64,000 nt of DNA from the NCBI GenBank assembly GCA_024689505.1, contig JAILDJ010000272.1:17049-81048 (forward strand). The letters are read 5' to 3'. Source of the DNA: Clostridiales bacterium (GTDB taxonomy: Bacteria > Bacillota > Clostridia > Lachnospirales > Bianqueaceae). Made by a program: the position numbers and the translations under genes. The notes below the pieces were generated by a model. That model was not told the DNA's origin. It searched no databases and was given only the letters and a program-made list of their open reading frames with translations. Below, piece by piece: positions 1-8,189 of this stretch. Positions within the stretch are counted from its first letter, which is position 1; each line of letters starts with the position of its first letter.

Positions 1-2
1 CC

Positions 3-1391
3 CTGTTCTATTATGATGAGCTGTCTGTAAAAGAAATCGCTTCAGAACTGGGGATCCCTGAGGCCACGGTCAAGAGCCGGCTGCAGTACGGCCGCCGCAA
101 GATCGAGACGCAGGTCAGGGAATTGGAGAAGAAGGGTACGAAGCTGTACAGCATGGCGCCGCTCCCGTTCTTCCTCGCCTTGCTGCGTGAAGCTGCGACA
201 GTGGATGCGCCTTCGGCCCTTTTGCCAGGGATCCTTGCGGGCGGCAGCGGCACGACGGGCACCGTGGGTGTCATTGCGGCGAAGACGGCAGGAGCAGCCG
301 CAAAAGCAGCCGTTGGCGCTACTGTGAAGACCGCGATCGCCGCCAAGATCGCGGCGGGCGTAGTGATCGTGACATTGGTCGGCGGAGGGACCACCGCGGC
401 CGTGATCCATCATAATCGAAAGGTGCAGAAAGAACCGACACAGGCCAGTGAAATGCAAGTGGAAGAGGTCGAGCAGGAAGAAGAGTCCCTGGTCAGACCG
501 GAAGCGGAAGCGGTGCCTGAACCTCCGGAAGAGCCGGAACCTCCAAAGGAGCCGGAGGTGTCAGAAGGATCGGAGTCAGAGGTATCGGAGCCGGAGGAAT
601 CGGCTGAAGAGTCTGAACCTGCAACTGAAGAACCGGAAGCACCTGCATCTGATACTGCCTGGGTAGACGCTTATCAACAGATCCTGGACGGCTGTCAGCA
701 ATGCCTTTCGGAAGGCCTGAATGGATCGAGCCCATTCCTGGAATACGTCTGGTTCCAGCGTGTGTTGGGGGTGCAGGATGGGTCCCGCGCACTGCAATAT
801 GCGCTGCATGACGTGAACCATGATGGCCGGCTGGAGCTTATCCTGGCCGTGGATCAGCTTCTGGAGGATGGGTCGGAAGTGTGGATCCCCTTTGAGATCT
901 ATGCTTTTGACGGTACGATCGCGGTTCCGCTGCTGCGGGAGTATCTGGACGAAGCACATTCCCTGGAGATCTGGGCGTCCGGCGGCCTGTCCATCAGTTC
1001 CTTGCAGGAAGGGCAGACGTTCTATAGCCTGCCGGAGGGCAGTGCTGCAGTGAAACGATTGGACGAGTACCTGATCCAGTTCGATGAAAAGGTCGATCAG
1101 TCTTTGGCATATCACAGCATCCTGACACCGATCGTTTCTTCTTTGGAAGAAATGCAGTCCAATGGTTTTCCTGAGGAAATGATCGCCTATATCAAAGCAC
1201 AGCTTCAGATCCCGGAGGATCTGGAGACAGAGGATCGGATCGATTTCAATGATACGACCTATTGGGATGTGGGTGAGCAATGGCTCGTCAACTGCGAATT
1301 TTATTATGACGGGGAACTGGTCGCTGCCGCGCTCGTCGACAGAGAGACCGGTGAACTGGTGCGCAATATCATTCTGTATTCGGGAAATTGA
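3..1391 (+). CDS. Sigma-70 region 4 protein (5' truncated by window) with C-terminal transmembrane helix, Glu/Pro-rich linker and extracellular domain
   Basis: Frame is open from nt 3: LFYYDELSVKEIASELGIPEATVKSRLQYGRRKIE is a typical sigma region 4.2 HTH. It is followed by an Ala/Val TM segment (AAKIAAGVVIVTLVGGGTTAAVI), an E/P/S-rich spacer and a domain with DVNHDGRLELI. The track's TTG start at 123 is probably internal. Confidence 0.8.
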   Translation: MFYYDELSVKEIASELGIPEATVKSRLQYGRRKIETQVRELEKKGTKLYSMAPLPFFLALLREAATVDAPSALLPGILAGGSGTTGTVGVIAAKTAGAAAKAAVGATVKTAIAAKIAAGVVIVTLVGGGTTAAVIHHNRKVQKEPTQASEMQVEEVEQEEESLVRPEAEAVPEPPEEPEPPKEPEVSEGSESEVSEPEESAEESEPATEEPEAPASDTAWVDAYQQILDGCQQCLSEGLNGSSPFLEYVWFQRVLGVQDGSRALQYALHDVNHDGRLELILAVDQLLEDGSEVWIPFEIYAFDGTIAVPLLREYLDEAHSLEIWASGGLSISSLQEGQTFYSLPEGSAAVKRLDEYLIQFDEKVDQSLAYHSILTPIVSSLEEMQSNGFPEEMIAYIKAQLQIPEDLETEDRIDFNDTTYWDVGEQWLVNCEFYYDGELVAAALVDRETGELVRNIILYSGN

Positions 1392-1478
1392 TCCTTTCAA
1401 AAAACTTTTCGAAAATTAAATCCTGACTTCTTCCAGCTGCGTCTTAAGGGTGAAGAACGCAAACAGGAGGAAAACAAA

Positions 1479-2753
1479 ATGAAGGTCGGATATGAGAAGC
1501 ATCACGACGAGAAACTTACATTCAAAGACTACAAGGCGCTGTATAAGCTCTCAGCGCGCGGCTGGATCTGGCGGCATGAGGGGGATGCGTTCCTGCAGAA
1601 CCTGTTCCGCAACAGGGCGTTGATCTTTTGGGCGATCTGTTGGTTCGCGATCATCGACAGCCACTATTTCCTGCTCCAGTCCATGATCGGTATCATCTAT
1701 TCCGTGTTCCATCCATCGACCCTGCTCAAAACGTTGGTAGGTTTCAGTGAATTATTGGCGGTCAATCTGCTGATCATCGACCCCGTCAAGTTGAAACGGT
1801 CATTACATTTCACAAAGTCGGCCTGGTGGAAGAATACCGGGATCCATCCGGTGGAGATCATCCAAGATGCGGGACTTTACGGTGAGTATATCGCGACCAT
1901 GCGTGTAGAAGAAGAACTGGACAAGGCGCATGTGTACGGCAAGATCTACAACAGTCTGATGATCCCGATCCAGAATCATGGCCAGAACGCCTGGAGCGAA
2001 GCGGATATCGTGGCAGTAACAGAAAATGGGATCCAGGTGTTCGAAGTCAAGAACCATATGGGCTTGATCGAAGGCGCTTTCAATGGGGACGTATGGTACC
2101 GGAATGGTGATTATACAGCAGATCCGCCGTATAAGAATCCCTTGCTCCAGAACCAGCAGCATGTCAATTATCTGATCGAGTACCTGTATCCGCGGATGGC
2201 TGCGGCAGGTATGCTGGATAGCAGTAGATCGCTGCTGCATCATTTCGTGAACATCGTCATGTATACGCAGAACCGGTATCTGAACATCGGACTGGATTTC
2301 TCTCAGATGCCGATGCAGACAGGTTTCTGCATGACCGGAGGCAGGACCCCGGTGGACTATACGGTGAAGCTTACGAAAAACCTTTGCAGCGGCAATTTCA
2401 CACACGAGCAGGTGGACTATATCTGCAGTGTCCTGGATCCTTTGGCAGCTGTCGATCCCTATCAGCATGCGGCGATGGTCGCGGCAAAGGTCCGGCAGGA
2501 AAGCATGTTCGATAACGATCCGCAGTACCGCGCATCGTACCGTGTCGTTGTAGGGAATATCAACGGTGGGGAACCACTGGTCAATATCGCGAAGACGGTC
2601 AGTCCCTATACTTGGTATGATATCGAGGGTAATTATTTCTTTTGGGCAGAACCGGAGTTCTGCATCCTTGAACAGTCGGCACCGGCCGGAGGCAGGGCTG
2701 GATATCAGCAGAGTTTGGCGCTGGCAAGGCAAATGACAGGGCAGGCGGCGTAA
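1479..2753 (+). CDS. NERD (nuclease-related) domain protein with N-terminal hydrophobic segments
   Basis: IYNSLMIPIQNHGQNAWSEADIVAVTENGIQVFEVKNHMGLIEG matches the NERD core (E-x-D-h-h-h...G-h-x-V-h-E-V-K). RBS aggagg upstream. Confidence 0.75.
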   Translation: MKVGYEKHHDEKLTFKDYKALYKLSARGWIWRHEGDAFLQNLFRNRALIFWAICWFAIIDSHYFLLQSMIGIIYSVFHPSTLLKTLVGFSELLAVNLLIIDPVKLKRSLHFTKSAWWKNTGIHPVEIIQDAGLYGEYIATMRVEEELDKAHVYGKIYNSLMIPIQNHGQNAWSEADIVAVTENGIQVFEVKNHMGLIEGAFNGDVWYRNGDYTADPPYKNPLLQNQQHVNYLIEYLYPRMAAAGMLDSSRSLLHHFVNIVMYTQNRYLNIGLDFSQMPMQTGFCMTGGRTPVDYTVKLTKNLCSGNFTHEQVDYICSVLDPLAAVDPYQHAAMVAAKVRQESMFDNDPQYRASYRVVVGNINGGEPLVNIAKTVSPYTWYDIEGNYFFWAEPEFCILEQSAPAGGRAGYQQSLALARQMTGQAA

Positions 2754-2844
2754 AATCGCCTGCCTGCTTGATTCTGTCAGGATTTCGGAGTATACTATAT
2801 ACGTGTTGAAAACTATCAAGGGGAGAGTCAGATAGTACATATAC

Positions 2845-3720
2845 ATGGCTAAAAAGAAATCTAAGAAACATAGTTGGATCGGTACCGTGCTTTTGGTATT
2901 GATCCTGCTTGCGGGTGTCGGGCTTTTGGTGTACCCGACGTTCAGTGACTGGTGGAATACCATGCATCAGTCCCGGGCCATCGCCGGTTATGTAGAGCGG
3001 ATCAGTAATGCGGATCAAGAGGAGATCGAACGTTTGTGGGAGGAAGCACACGCGTATAACGCGGAGCTGGCCAAAAAGGGCAATCGGTTCAAGGTCTCGG
3101 AAGAAGAACTGGAACGATACAAAACCGTGCTGGATGTGACGGGAACGGGCATCATGGGTTATATCGATATCCCGAAGATCGACGTATCGCTGCCGATCTA
3201 TCACAGTACGAGTGATGAAGTGCTGCAGATCGCGGTAGGCCATATGGAGGGGACATCGCTTCCGGTCGGCGGCAAAGGCACACATGCGCTGTTATCCGGA
3301 CATACAGGGCTGCCCTCCGCCAAATTGTTCACCAACATCGACAGGCTGGAAGAGGGCGACAGGTTCATGATCAATGTCCTGGGCAGGATGCTGACCTATG
3401 AAGTCGACCAGATCCAGGTCGTGCTGCCGATGGAAGTAGAAGACCTGGACATCGATCCGGAGCAGGACTATGTTACGCTGATCACCTGCACGCCCTATGG
3501 CGTCAATACACACCGCCTGCTGGTGCGCGGGCGTCGTGTAGAGGAAGATACAGAAGAGCAGATGGTAGTGCCCGCGGAAGCGGTCTTCCTGGACAAGATC
3601 GTCCTCGGTGTCGTCGTTGGTGTACCGGTACTTTTGTTCATACTGATCATGACCTTGATCTTTACGCGAAAAAAGAAAAAGCATGCACGAAAAGGCTTGA
3701 CAGCGGAAGACGAGGTGTGA
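2845..3720 (+). CDS. Class C-like sortase
   Basis: GIMGYIDIPKIDVSLPIYHSTSDEVLQIAVGHMEGTSLPVGGKGTHALLSGHTGLPSAKLF...TLITCTPYGVNTHRLLVRGRR with catalytic H/C/R; N- and C-terminal TM helices. Confidence 0.93.
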   Translation: MAKKKSKKHSWIGTVLLVLILLAGVGLLVYPTFSDWWNTMHQSRAIAGYVERISNADQEEIERLWEEAHAYNAELAKKGNRFKVSEEELERYKTVLDVTGTGIMGYIDIPKIDVSLPIYHSTSDEVLQIAVGHMEGTSLPVGGKGTHALLSGHTGLPSAKLFTNIDRLEEGDRFMINVLGRMLTYEVDQIQVVLPMEVEDLDIDPEQDYVTLITCTPYGVNTHRLLVRGRRVEEDTEEQMVVPAEAVFLDKIVLGVVVGVPVLLFILIMTLIFTRKKKKHARKGLTAEDEV

Positions 3721-3726
3721 TATACT
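3697..3726 (+). promoter_or_regulatory. Sigma-A-type promoter for tRNA-Pro, embedded in the 3' end of the sortase gene
   Basis: TTGACA (3697-3702), 18 nt spacer, TATACT (3721-3726), about 29 nt before the tRNA. Confidence 0.6.
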
Positions 3727-3754
3727 ATTCAAGCTTCTGTCAAGGACAGAACGT

Positions 3755-3828
3755 CTGGGTGTAGCTCAGTTTGGTAGAGCGCTAGAATGGGGTTCTAGAG
3801 GCCGCAGGTTCGACTCCTGTCACCCAGA
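3755..3828 (+). tRNA. tRNA-Pro (GGG anticodon)
   Basis: Acceptor CTGGGTG/CACCCAG, D arm GCTC..GAGC, anticodon arm CTAGA-atGGGgt-TCTAG, T arm GCAGG-TTCGACT-CCTGT. CCA not encoded. Confidence 0.95.
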
Positions 3829-3834
3829 TTGGAA

Positions 3835-3879
3835 CCCATGCTCAGAGCTCGGAGTCTCCGACCGGCTCTTAGCAGTGGG
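3835..3879 (+). promoter_or_regulatory. Structured leader hairpin upstream of rpsO
   Basis: CCCA.GCT.AGAGC.TCGGA-gtc-TCCGA.GCTCT.AGC.TGGG forms a nested imperfect hairpin between tRNA-Pro and the rpsO RBS. Confidence 0.55.
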
Positions 3880-3909
3880 GGATATTTATTTTTAGGAGGA
3901 AATGTTACA

Positions 3910-4173
3910 ATGACAAAGGAAAGAAAGCTTGAAATTATCAAGGAATTCGGCCGTTCCGAGGGTGACACCGGTTCTCCTGAAGTGCAGATCGCGCTTCTGA
4001 CCGAGCGTATCAATCACCTTACCGAGCATCTGAAGACCCACAAAAAGGATCATCATTCCCGTCGTGGTATGCTGATGCTGGTCGGACAGCGCCGCGGTAT
4101 GCTGAACTATCTTCGCAGCAAAGATATCGAGGCCTATCGTACTCTGATCGCCAGACTGGGTATCAGAAGATAA
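3910..4173 (+). CDS. rpsO: 30S ribosomal protein S15
   Basis: [75 protein letters not shown] aggagg; the ATG at 3910 is preferred over the track start. Confidence 0.98.
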   Translation: MTKERKLEIIKEFGRSEGDTGSPEVQIALLTERINHLTEHLKTHKKDHHSRRGMLMLVGQRRGMLNYLRSKDIEAYRTLIARLGIRR

Positions 4174-4185
4174 TTTTCGGGTATC

Positions 4186-4226
4186 AAGAGCGGACAAATC
4201 TATGTTCGCTCTTCTTTTGGTTTTTT
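4186..4226 (+). terminator. Rho-independent terminator after rpsO
   Basis: AAGAGCG...CGCTCTT followed by a T-rich tract. Confidence 0.65.
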
Positions 4227-4314
4227 GCGCATTCAAAGCGCAGCAAAGAAGCCGTGGCGGATGGCCGCTGTGTGCTTATGTTGGTAGTTTGTTGTTAAGG
4301 AGAAAAGGTTAAAA

Positions 4315-6594
4315 ATGGTAAAAGTATTTGAAATGGAAGTCGCGGGCCGCAAGCTGCGCGCCGAGATCGGCAAAGTCGCAGAGCAGGCCAATGGCGCCGC
4401 ATGGATGTCCTATGGAGATACGGTAGTCCTGTCCACCGCCACCGCGTCCGAAAAGCCCAGAGATGGTATCGATTTCTTCCCTCTGGCAGTTGATTACGAA
4501 GAGAGACTGTATTCCGTCGGCAAGATCCCGGGCAGCTTCATCAAGCGTGAAGGCCGTCCTACGGAAAATGCCATCCTCACAGCCCGCTGCATCGATCGTC
4601 CGATGCGTCCGCTGTTCCCGAAAGATTATCGTAACGATGTAGCGTTGGTCAACACCGTTCTGTGTGTCGATCAGGATTGCTCTCCGGAGATCCTGGCCAT
4701 GGTCGGATCCTCCGTCGCCGTATCCATCTCTGACATCCCGTTCGACGGTCCGATCGCTGCTGTTTCCGTCGGTCTGGTCGATGGTGAGCTGGTCATCAAC
4801 CCCACGTCCGCACAGCGCGAAGTCAGTGATCTGAACCTGACCGTCGCTTCCACCGCGGAAAAGGTCGTCATGATCGAAGCCGGCGCGAATGAAGTCCCGG
4901 AAGAGAAAATGATCGAAGCGATCTTCCTTGCCCATGAGCAGAACCAGAAGATCGTCGAATGGATCAAGGGCATCGTCGCCGAAGTCGGCCGCGAGAAGCA
5001 TGCCTATGAAGAGCATGTGGTGCCTGAATATGTATTTGACAAACTGAAGGAAGTCGTTCCTCCGGCACGTATGGAAGAAGCGGTATTTGCTGATGAGAAG
5101 CAGGTCCGTGACGCGAATATCGCACTGGTCACTGCTGATTTCCAGGCCGCCATCGCTGAAATGCCGGAAGAAGAGCAGGAGAAGTTCCTGCCTTTCGTGG
5201 ACGAAGCCATCTATCAGTATCAGAAGAAGACCGTCCGTAAGATGATCAAAGAAGACGGAAAGCGCCCCGATGGACGTTCCTTCACCGAGATCCGTCCGCT
5301 GTCCGCCGAGATCGATCTGCTGCCGCGTACCCATGGTTCCGGTATGTTCAAGCGCGGTCAGACCCAGGTCCTTACGGTCGCTACTCTTGGCGCTCTGTCC
5401 GATCAGCAGCGTCTGGACGGCCTGGACGATCTGGAAGTGTCCAAGCGTTATATCCATCACTATAATTTCCCGTCCTTCTCCGTCGGTGAGACCCGCAGTT
5501 CCCGCGGTCCCGGCCGTCGTGAGATCGGTCATGGCGCTCTGGCAGAGCGTGCTCTGGTACCTGTGCTGCCCAGCGAGGAAGAGTTCCCGTACGCGATGCG
5601 TCTGGTCTCCGAAGTCCTGAGCTCCAACGGTTCCACCTCTCAGGGTTCCATCTGCGCCAGCACTCTGGCTCTGATGGCCGCCGGTGTTCCGATCAAGGCT
5701 CCGGTCGCCGGTATCTCCTGCGGTCTTGTCACCGGTGAGACGGATGATGATTTCATTCTGCTGACCGATATCCAGGGCCTTGAGGACTTCTTCGGCGATA
5801 TGGACTTCAAGGTCGCCGGTACCAAGAAGGGTATCACCGCGATCCAGATGGATATCAAAGTCCACGGCCTGACCCGTGCCATCATCGAAGGCGCGATCGC
5901 CCGTACTCGCGAAGCACGCGAGTACATCCTGGACGAGATCATGCTGCCCTGCATCTCCGAGCCGCGTGCCTCCGTCTCCCAATATGCTCCGAACATCTAC
6001 CAGACCAAGATCCCGGTCGACAAGATTGGTGAAGTCGTAGGTCCGAAGGGCAAGATGATCAACAAGATCATCGACGAGACCGGCGTCAAGATCGATATCG
6101 AGGACGATGGTTCCGTTTATGTCCTTGGCAACGATGAGGCGATGGCCCTTAAGGCGATCTCCATCATCGAGAACATCGCCAAAGAGATCCAGATGGATGA
6201 GATCTACAACGCCAAGGTCGTGCGTCTGGCTGATTTCGGTGCGTTCGTAGAACTGTGCCCGGGTAAAGACGCCCTGCTGCATAATTCCCAGATCAGCAAC
6301 GAATACGTCGAAAAGGCGGAAGACGTGCTGAAGATCGACGACGAGATCATGGTCAAGGTCATCGGTATCGAAGTCGACAAGCAGAGCGGCAAGTCCAAGG
6401 TCAAGGTCTCCCATAAGGTCCTGCTGCCTCCGAAGGAAGGCGCAGAAGAGGGCGAAGGCGAGCGCAGACCGCGTAATAACGACCGTCCGCGCCGTGAGCG
6501 CAGCAATAACTATCGTAACGACCGCCGCGGAGAGGAGCGTAAAGAGAACTCCGACAAACCGCGCCGCCGTTTCGACAAGAATGACCGCGCATGA
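4315..6594 (+). CDS. pnp: Polyribonucleotide nucleotidyltransferase (PNPase)
   Basis: RNase PH repeats, KH ([14 protein letters not shown]) and S1 ([16 protein letters not shown]) domains; follows rpsO as is usual. Confidence 0.98.
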   Translation: MVKVFEMEVAGRKLRAEIGKVAEQANGAAWMSYGDTVVLSTATASEKPRDGIDFFPLAVDYEERLYSVGKIPGSFIKREGRPTENAILTARCIDRPMRPLFPKDYRNDVALVNTVLCVDQDCSPEILAMVGSSVAVSISDIPFDGPIAAVSVGLVDGELVINPTSAQREVSDLNLTVASTAEKVVMIEAGANEVPEEKMIEAIFLAHEQNQKIVEWIKGIVAEVGREKHAYEEHVVPEYVFDKLKEVVPPARMEEAVFADEKQVRDANIALVTADFQAAIAEMPEEEQEKFLPFVDEAIYQYQKKTVRKMIKEDGKRPDGRSFTEIRPLSAEIDLLPRTHGSGMFKRGQTQVLTVATLGALSDQQRLDGLDDLEVSKRYIHHYNFPSFSVGETRSSRGPGRREIGHGALAERALVPVLPSEEEFPYAMRLVSEVLSSNGSTSQGSICASTLALMAAGVPIKAPVAGISCGLVTGETDDDFILLTDIQGLEDFFGDMDFKVAGTKKGITAIQMDIKVHGLTRAIIEGAIARTREAREYILDEIMLPCISEPRASVSQYAPNIYQTKIPVDKIGEVVGPKGKMINKIIDETGVKIDIEDDGSVYVLGNDEAMALKAISIIENIAKEIQMDEIYNAKVVRLADFGAFVELCPGKDALLHNSQISNEYVEKAEDVLKIDDEIMVKVIGIEVDKQSGKSKVKVSHKVLLPPKEGAEEGEGERRPRNNDRPRRERSNNYRNDRRGEERKENSDKPRRRFDKNDRA

Positions 6595-7094
6595 TCCGTT
6601 TTGAAAAAGTTACTGCAGAGCAGTATGTAGAGGACCGTCGTAAGCGCAGTTCGTCTGTGCCGGACGGTCCCTCTCTGTTACAGGAATATGCATCCATCAG
6701 CATGCCGAAGCGCAGTACCCGTTATTCTGCCGGATATGACATCCGTACTCCGTTTGGATTCGCGCTGTGGCCGGGGCAGTCTCTTGTGGTGCCCACCGGG
6801 CTCAGAGCCGTTATGGAGCCGGATATGTGGCTCGGTCTGTACATCCGATCCAGCCTGGGGTTCAAGTATGGCATCCGCCTGGTCAACTCTACGGCCGTGA
6901 TCGATGCTGATTACGCGGGAGCAGCCAATCAAGGCCATCTCATGGTCGGGATCTATAATGGCGGACAGAAAGTCCTGCGGCTGGAAGCGGGGGATGCTTT
7001 CGCCCAGGGGATCTTCCAGAAATACTATAGGACCGATGATGACGATCCGGCAGATCAGGTCCGTGTCGGTGGATTTGGATCGACAAATGGATAA
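6591..7094 (+). CDS. dut: dUTP diphosphatase
   Basis: STRYSAGYDIRTPF, SSLGFKYGI, VIDADYAG and C-terminal RVGGFGSTNG motifs; 4-nt overlap with pnp. Confidence 0.88.
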   Translation: MIRFEKVTAEQYVEDRRKRSSSVPDGPSLLQEYASISMPKRSTRYSAGYDIRTPFGFALWPGQSLVVPTGLRAVMEPDMWLGLYIRSSLGFKYGIRLVNSTAVIDADYAGAANQGHLMVGIYNGGQKVLRLEAGDAFAQGIFQKYYRTDDDDPADQVRVGGFGSTNG

Positions 7095-7097
7095 ATA

Positions 7098-7128
7098 AAA
7101 ACAGCCATCTATGAAAGATGGCTGTTTT
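7098..7128 (+). terminator. Rho-independent terminator after dut
   Basis: ACAGCCATCT-atgaa-AGATGGCTGT then TTTT. Confidence 0.88.
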
Positions 7129-7325
7129 GCGTTGATCTGCCGTGCGGAGGAGCTTTACAGGAGATGGGCCTTGGAGGCGATTATCAACACGTGCAGCGGT
7201 CCACGTCGATGAGGCTTATAGCATGCGAATATATGTTCTTATTTACGCACTTTCTTATTTACAAAAACGGAATATTATGGTATAATCATAAAAAAATATC
7301 GGCTTTTATCAAGGGAGCAAATTCC

Positions 7326-8177
7326 ATGGAAAAAATATCTATTCTGCACGCCATCATCATGGGCATCGTACAAGGGCTGACAGAGTTTTTGCCGATCTCC
7401 AGTTCCGGCCATCTGGTGCTGGCTAAGTTTCTACTGCGGGCCGATCTTGGCGCGAATTCCGCTTTTTTCGAAGTCCTGCTGCACGTCGGTACCTTCATCG
7501 CGGTCTGCTGCGTGTATTGGAAAGATGTCTGGAGTCTCATCAAAGAGTTCTTTATCCTCATCAAGGACCTCTTCCACTATTGCAAAGAGAAGAAAGCCAT
7601 CGAGATGTACCCGGAGCGCAAAATGCTGCTGTTGGTGCTCATCGCCTCAGTACCTACGGCCATCCTTGGCCTCATCATCGAAAAGACGCTGGCCGATGTA
7701 TTCATGGGTTCTGTGCTTGCGGTAGGGCTGGCGCTGCTCATTACGGCCGCTATCCTCATCTTTTCGGCGCGCGTCCCGGAAGGGCGCAAACAACTGAAGG
7801 GCATCAAGTATTCTGATGCGCTCTTCATCGGGTTTGTACAGGGCATCGCAGTAACGCCTGGCATCTCGCGGTCCGGATCCACCATCGTTGCCGGTTTGTG
7901 TTCTGGCTTGAAAAGAGAGTTTGCCATTCGGTTTTCTTTTCTCATCTCTCTGCCGGCCATTGCGGGTGCTATGCTGCTTTCATTGAAAGACTTGTCCGGG
8001 CAGGATATCGCCTTGAACGGGCTGGCATATTTCATCGCGCTCATCTTTTCAGCCGGCGTAGGGTACGTCTGCATACGATGGATGCTCAGGCTCCTGAAAA
8101 AGAATAAGTTGTATTATTTCGGTTATTACTGCGCGGTCATTGGCATCGTTGCGGTCATCACCGGCTTGTTTATGTAA
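7326..8177 (+). CDS. uppP: Undecaprenyl-diphosphatase
   Basis: MEKISILHAIIMGIVQGLTEFLPISSSGHLVL and PGISRSGSTI; ATG 7326 has an upstream RBS. Confidence 0.96.
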   Translation: MEKISILHAIIMGIVQGLTEFLPISSSGHLVLAKFLLRADLGANSAFFEVLLHVGTFIAVCCVYWKDVWSLIKEFFILIKDLFHYCKEKKAIEMYPERKMLLLVLIASVPTAILGLIIEKTLADVFMGSVLAVGLALLITAAILIFSARVPEGRKQLKGIKYSDALFIGFVQGIAVTPGISRSGSTIVAGLCSGLKREFAIRFSFLISLPAIAGAMLLSLKDLSGQDIALNGLAYFIALIFSAGVGYVCIRWMLRLLKKNKLYYFGYYCAVIGIVAVITGLFM

Positions 8178-8189
8178 TTGGAGGATAAA

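Noticed and set aside
1803-2963. 386-aa minus-strand ORF antisense to the NERD gene
   Set aside because: No motif support; overlaps a well-supported plus-strand CDS and intergenic DNA.
4309-6414. 701-aa minus-strand ORF antisense to pnp
   Set aside because: Composition is D/H/G/L-rich low complexity typical of antisense to biased codons; the plus strand encodes an unmistakable PNPase.
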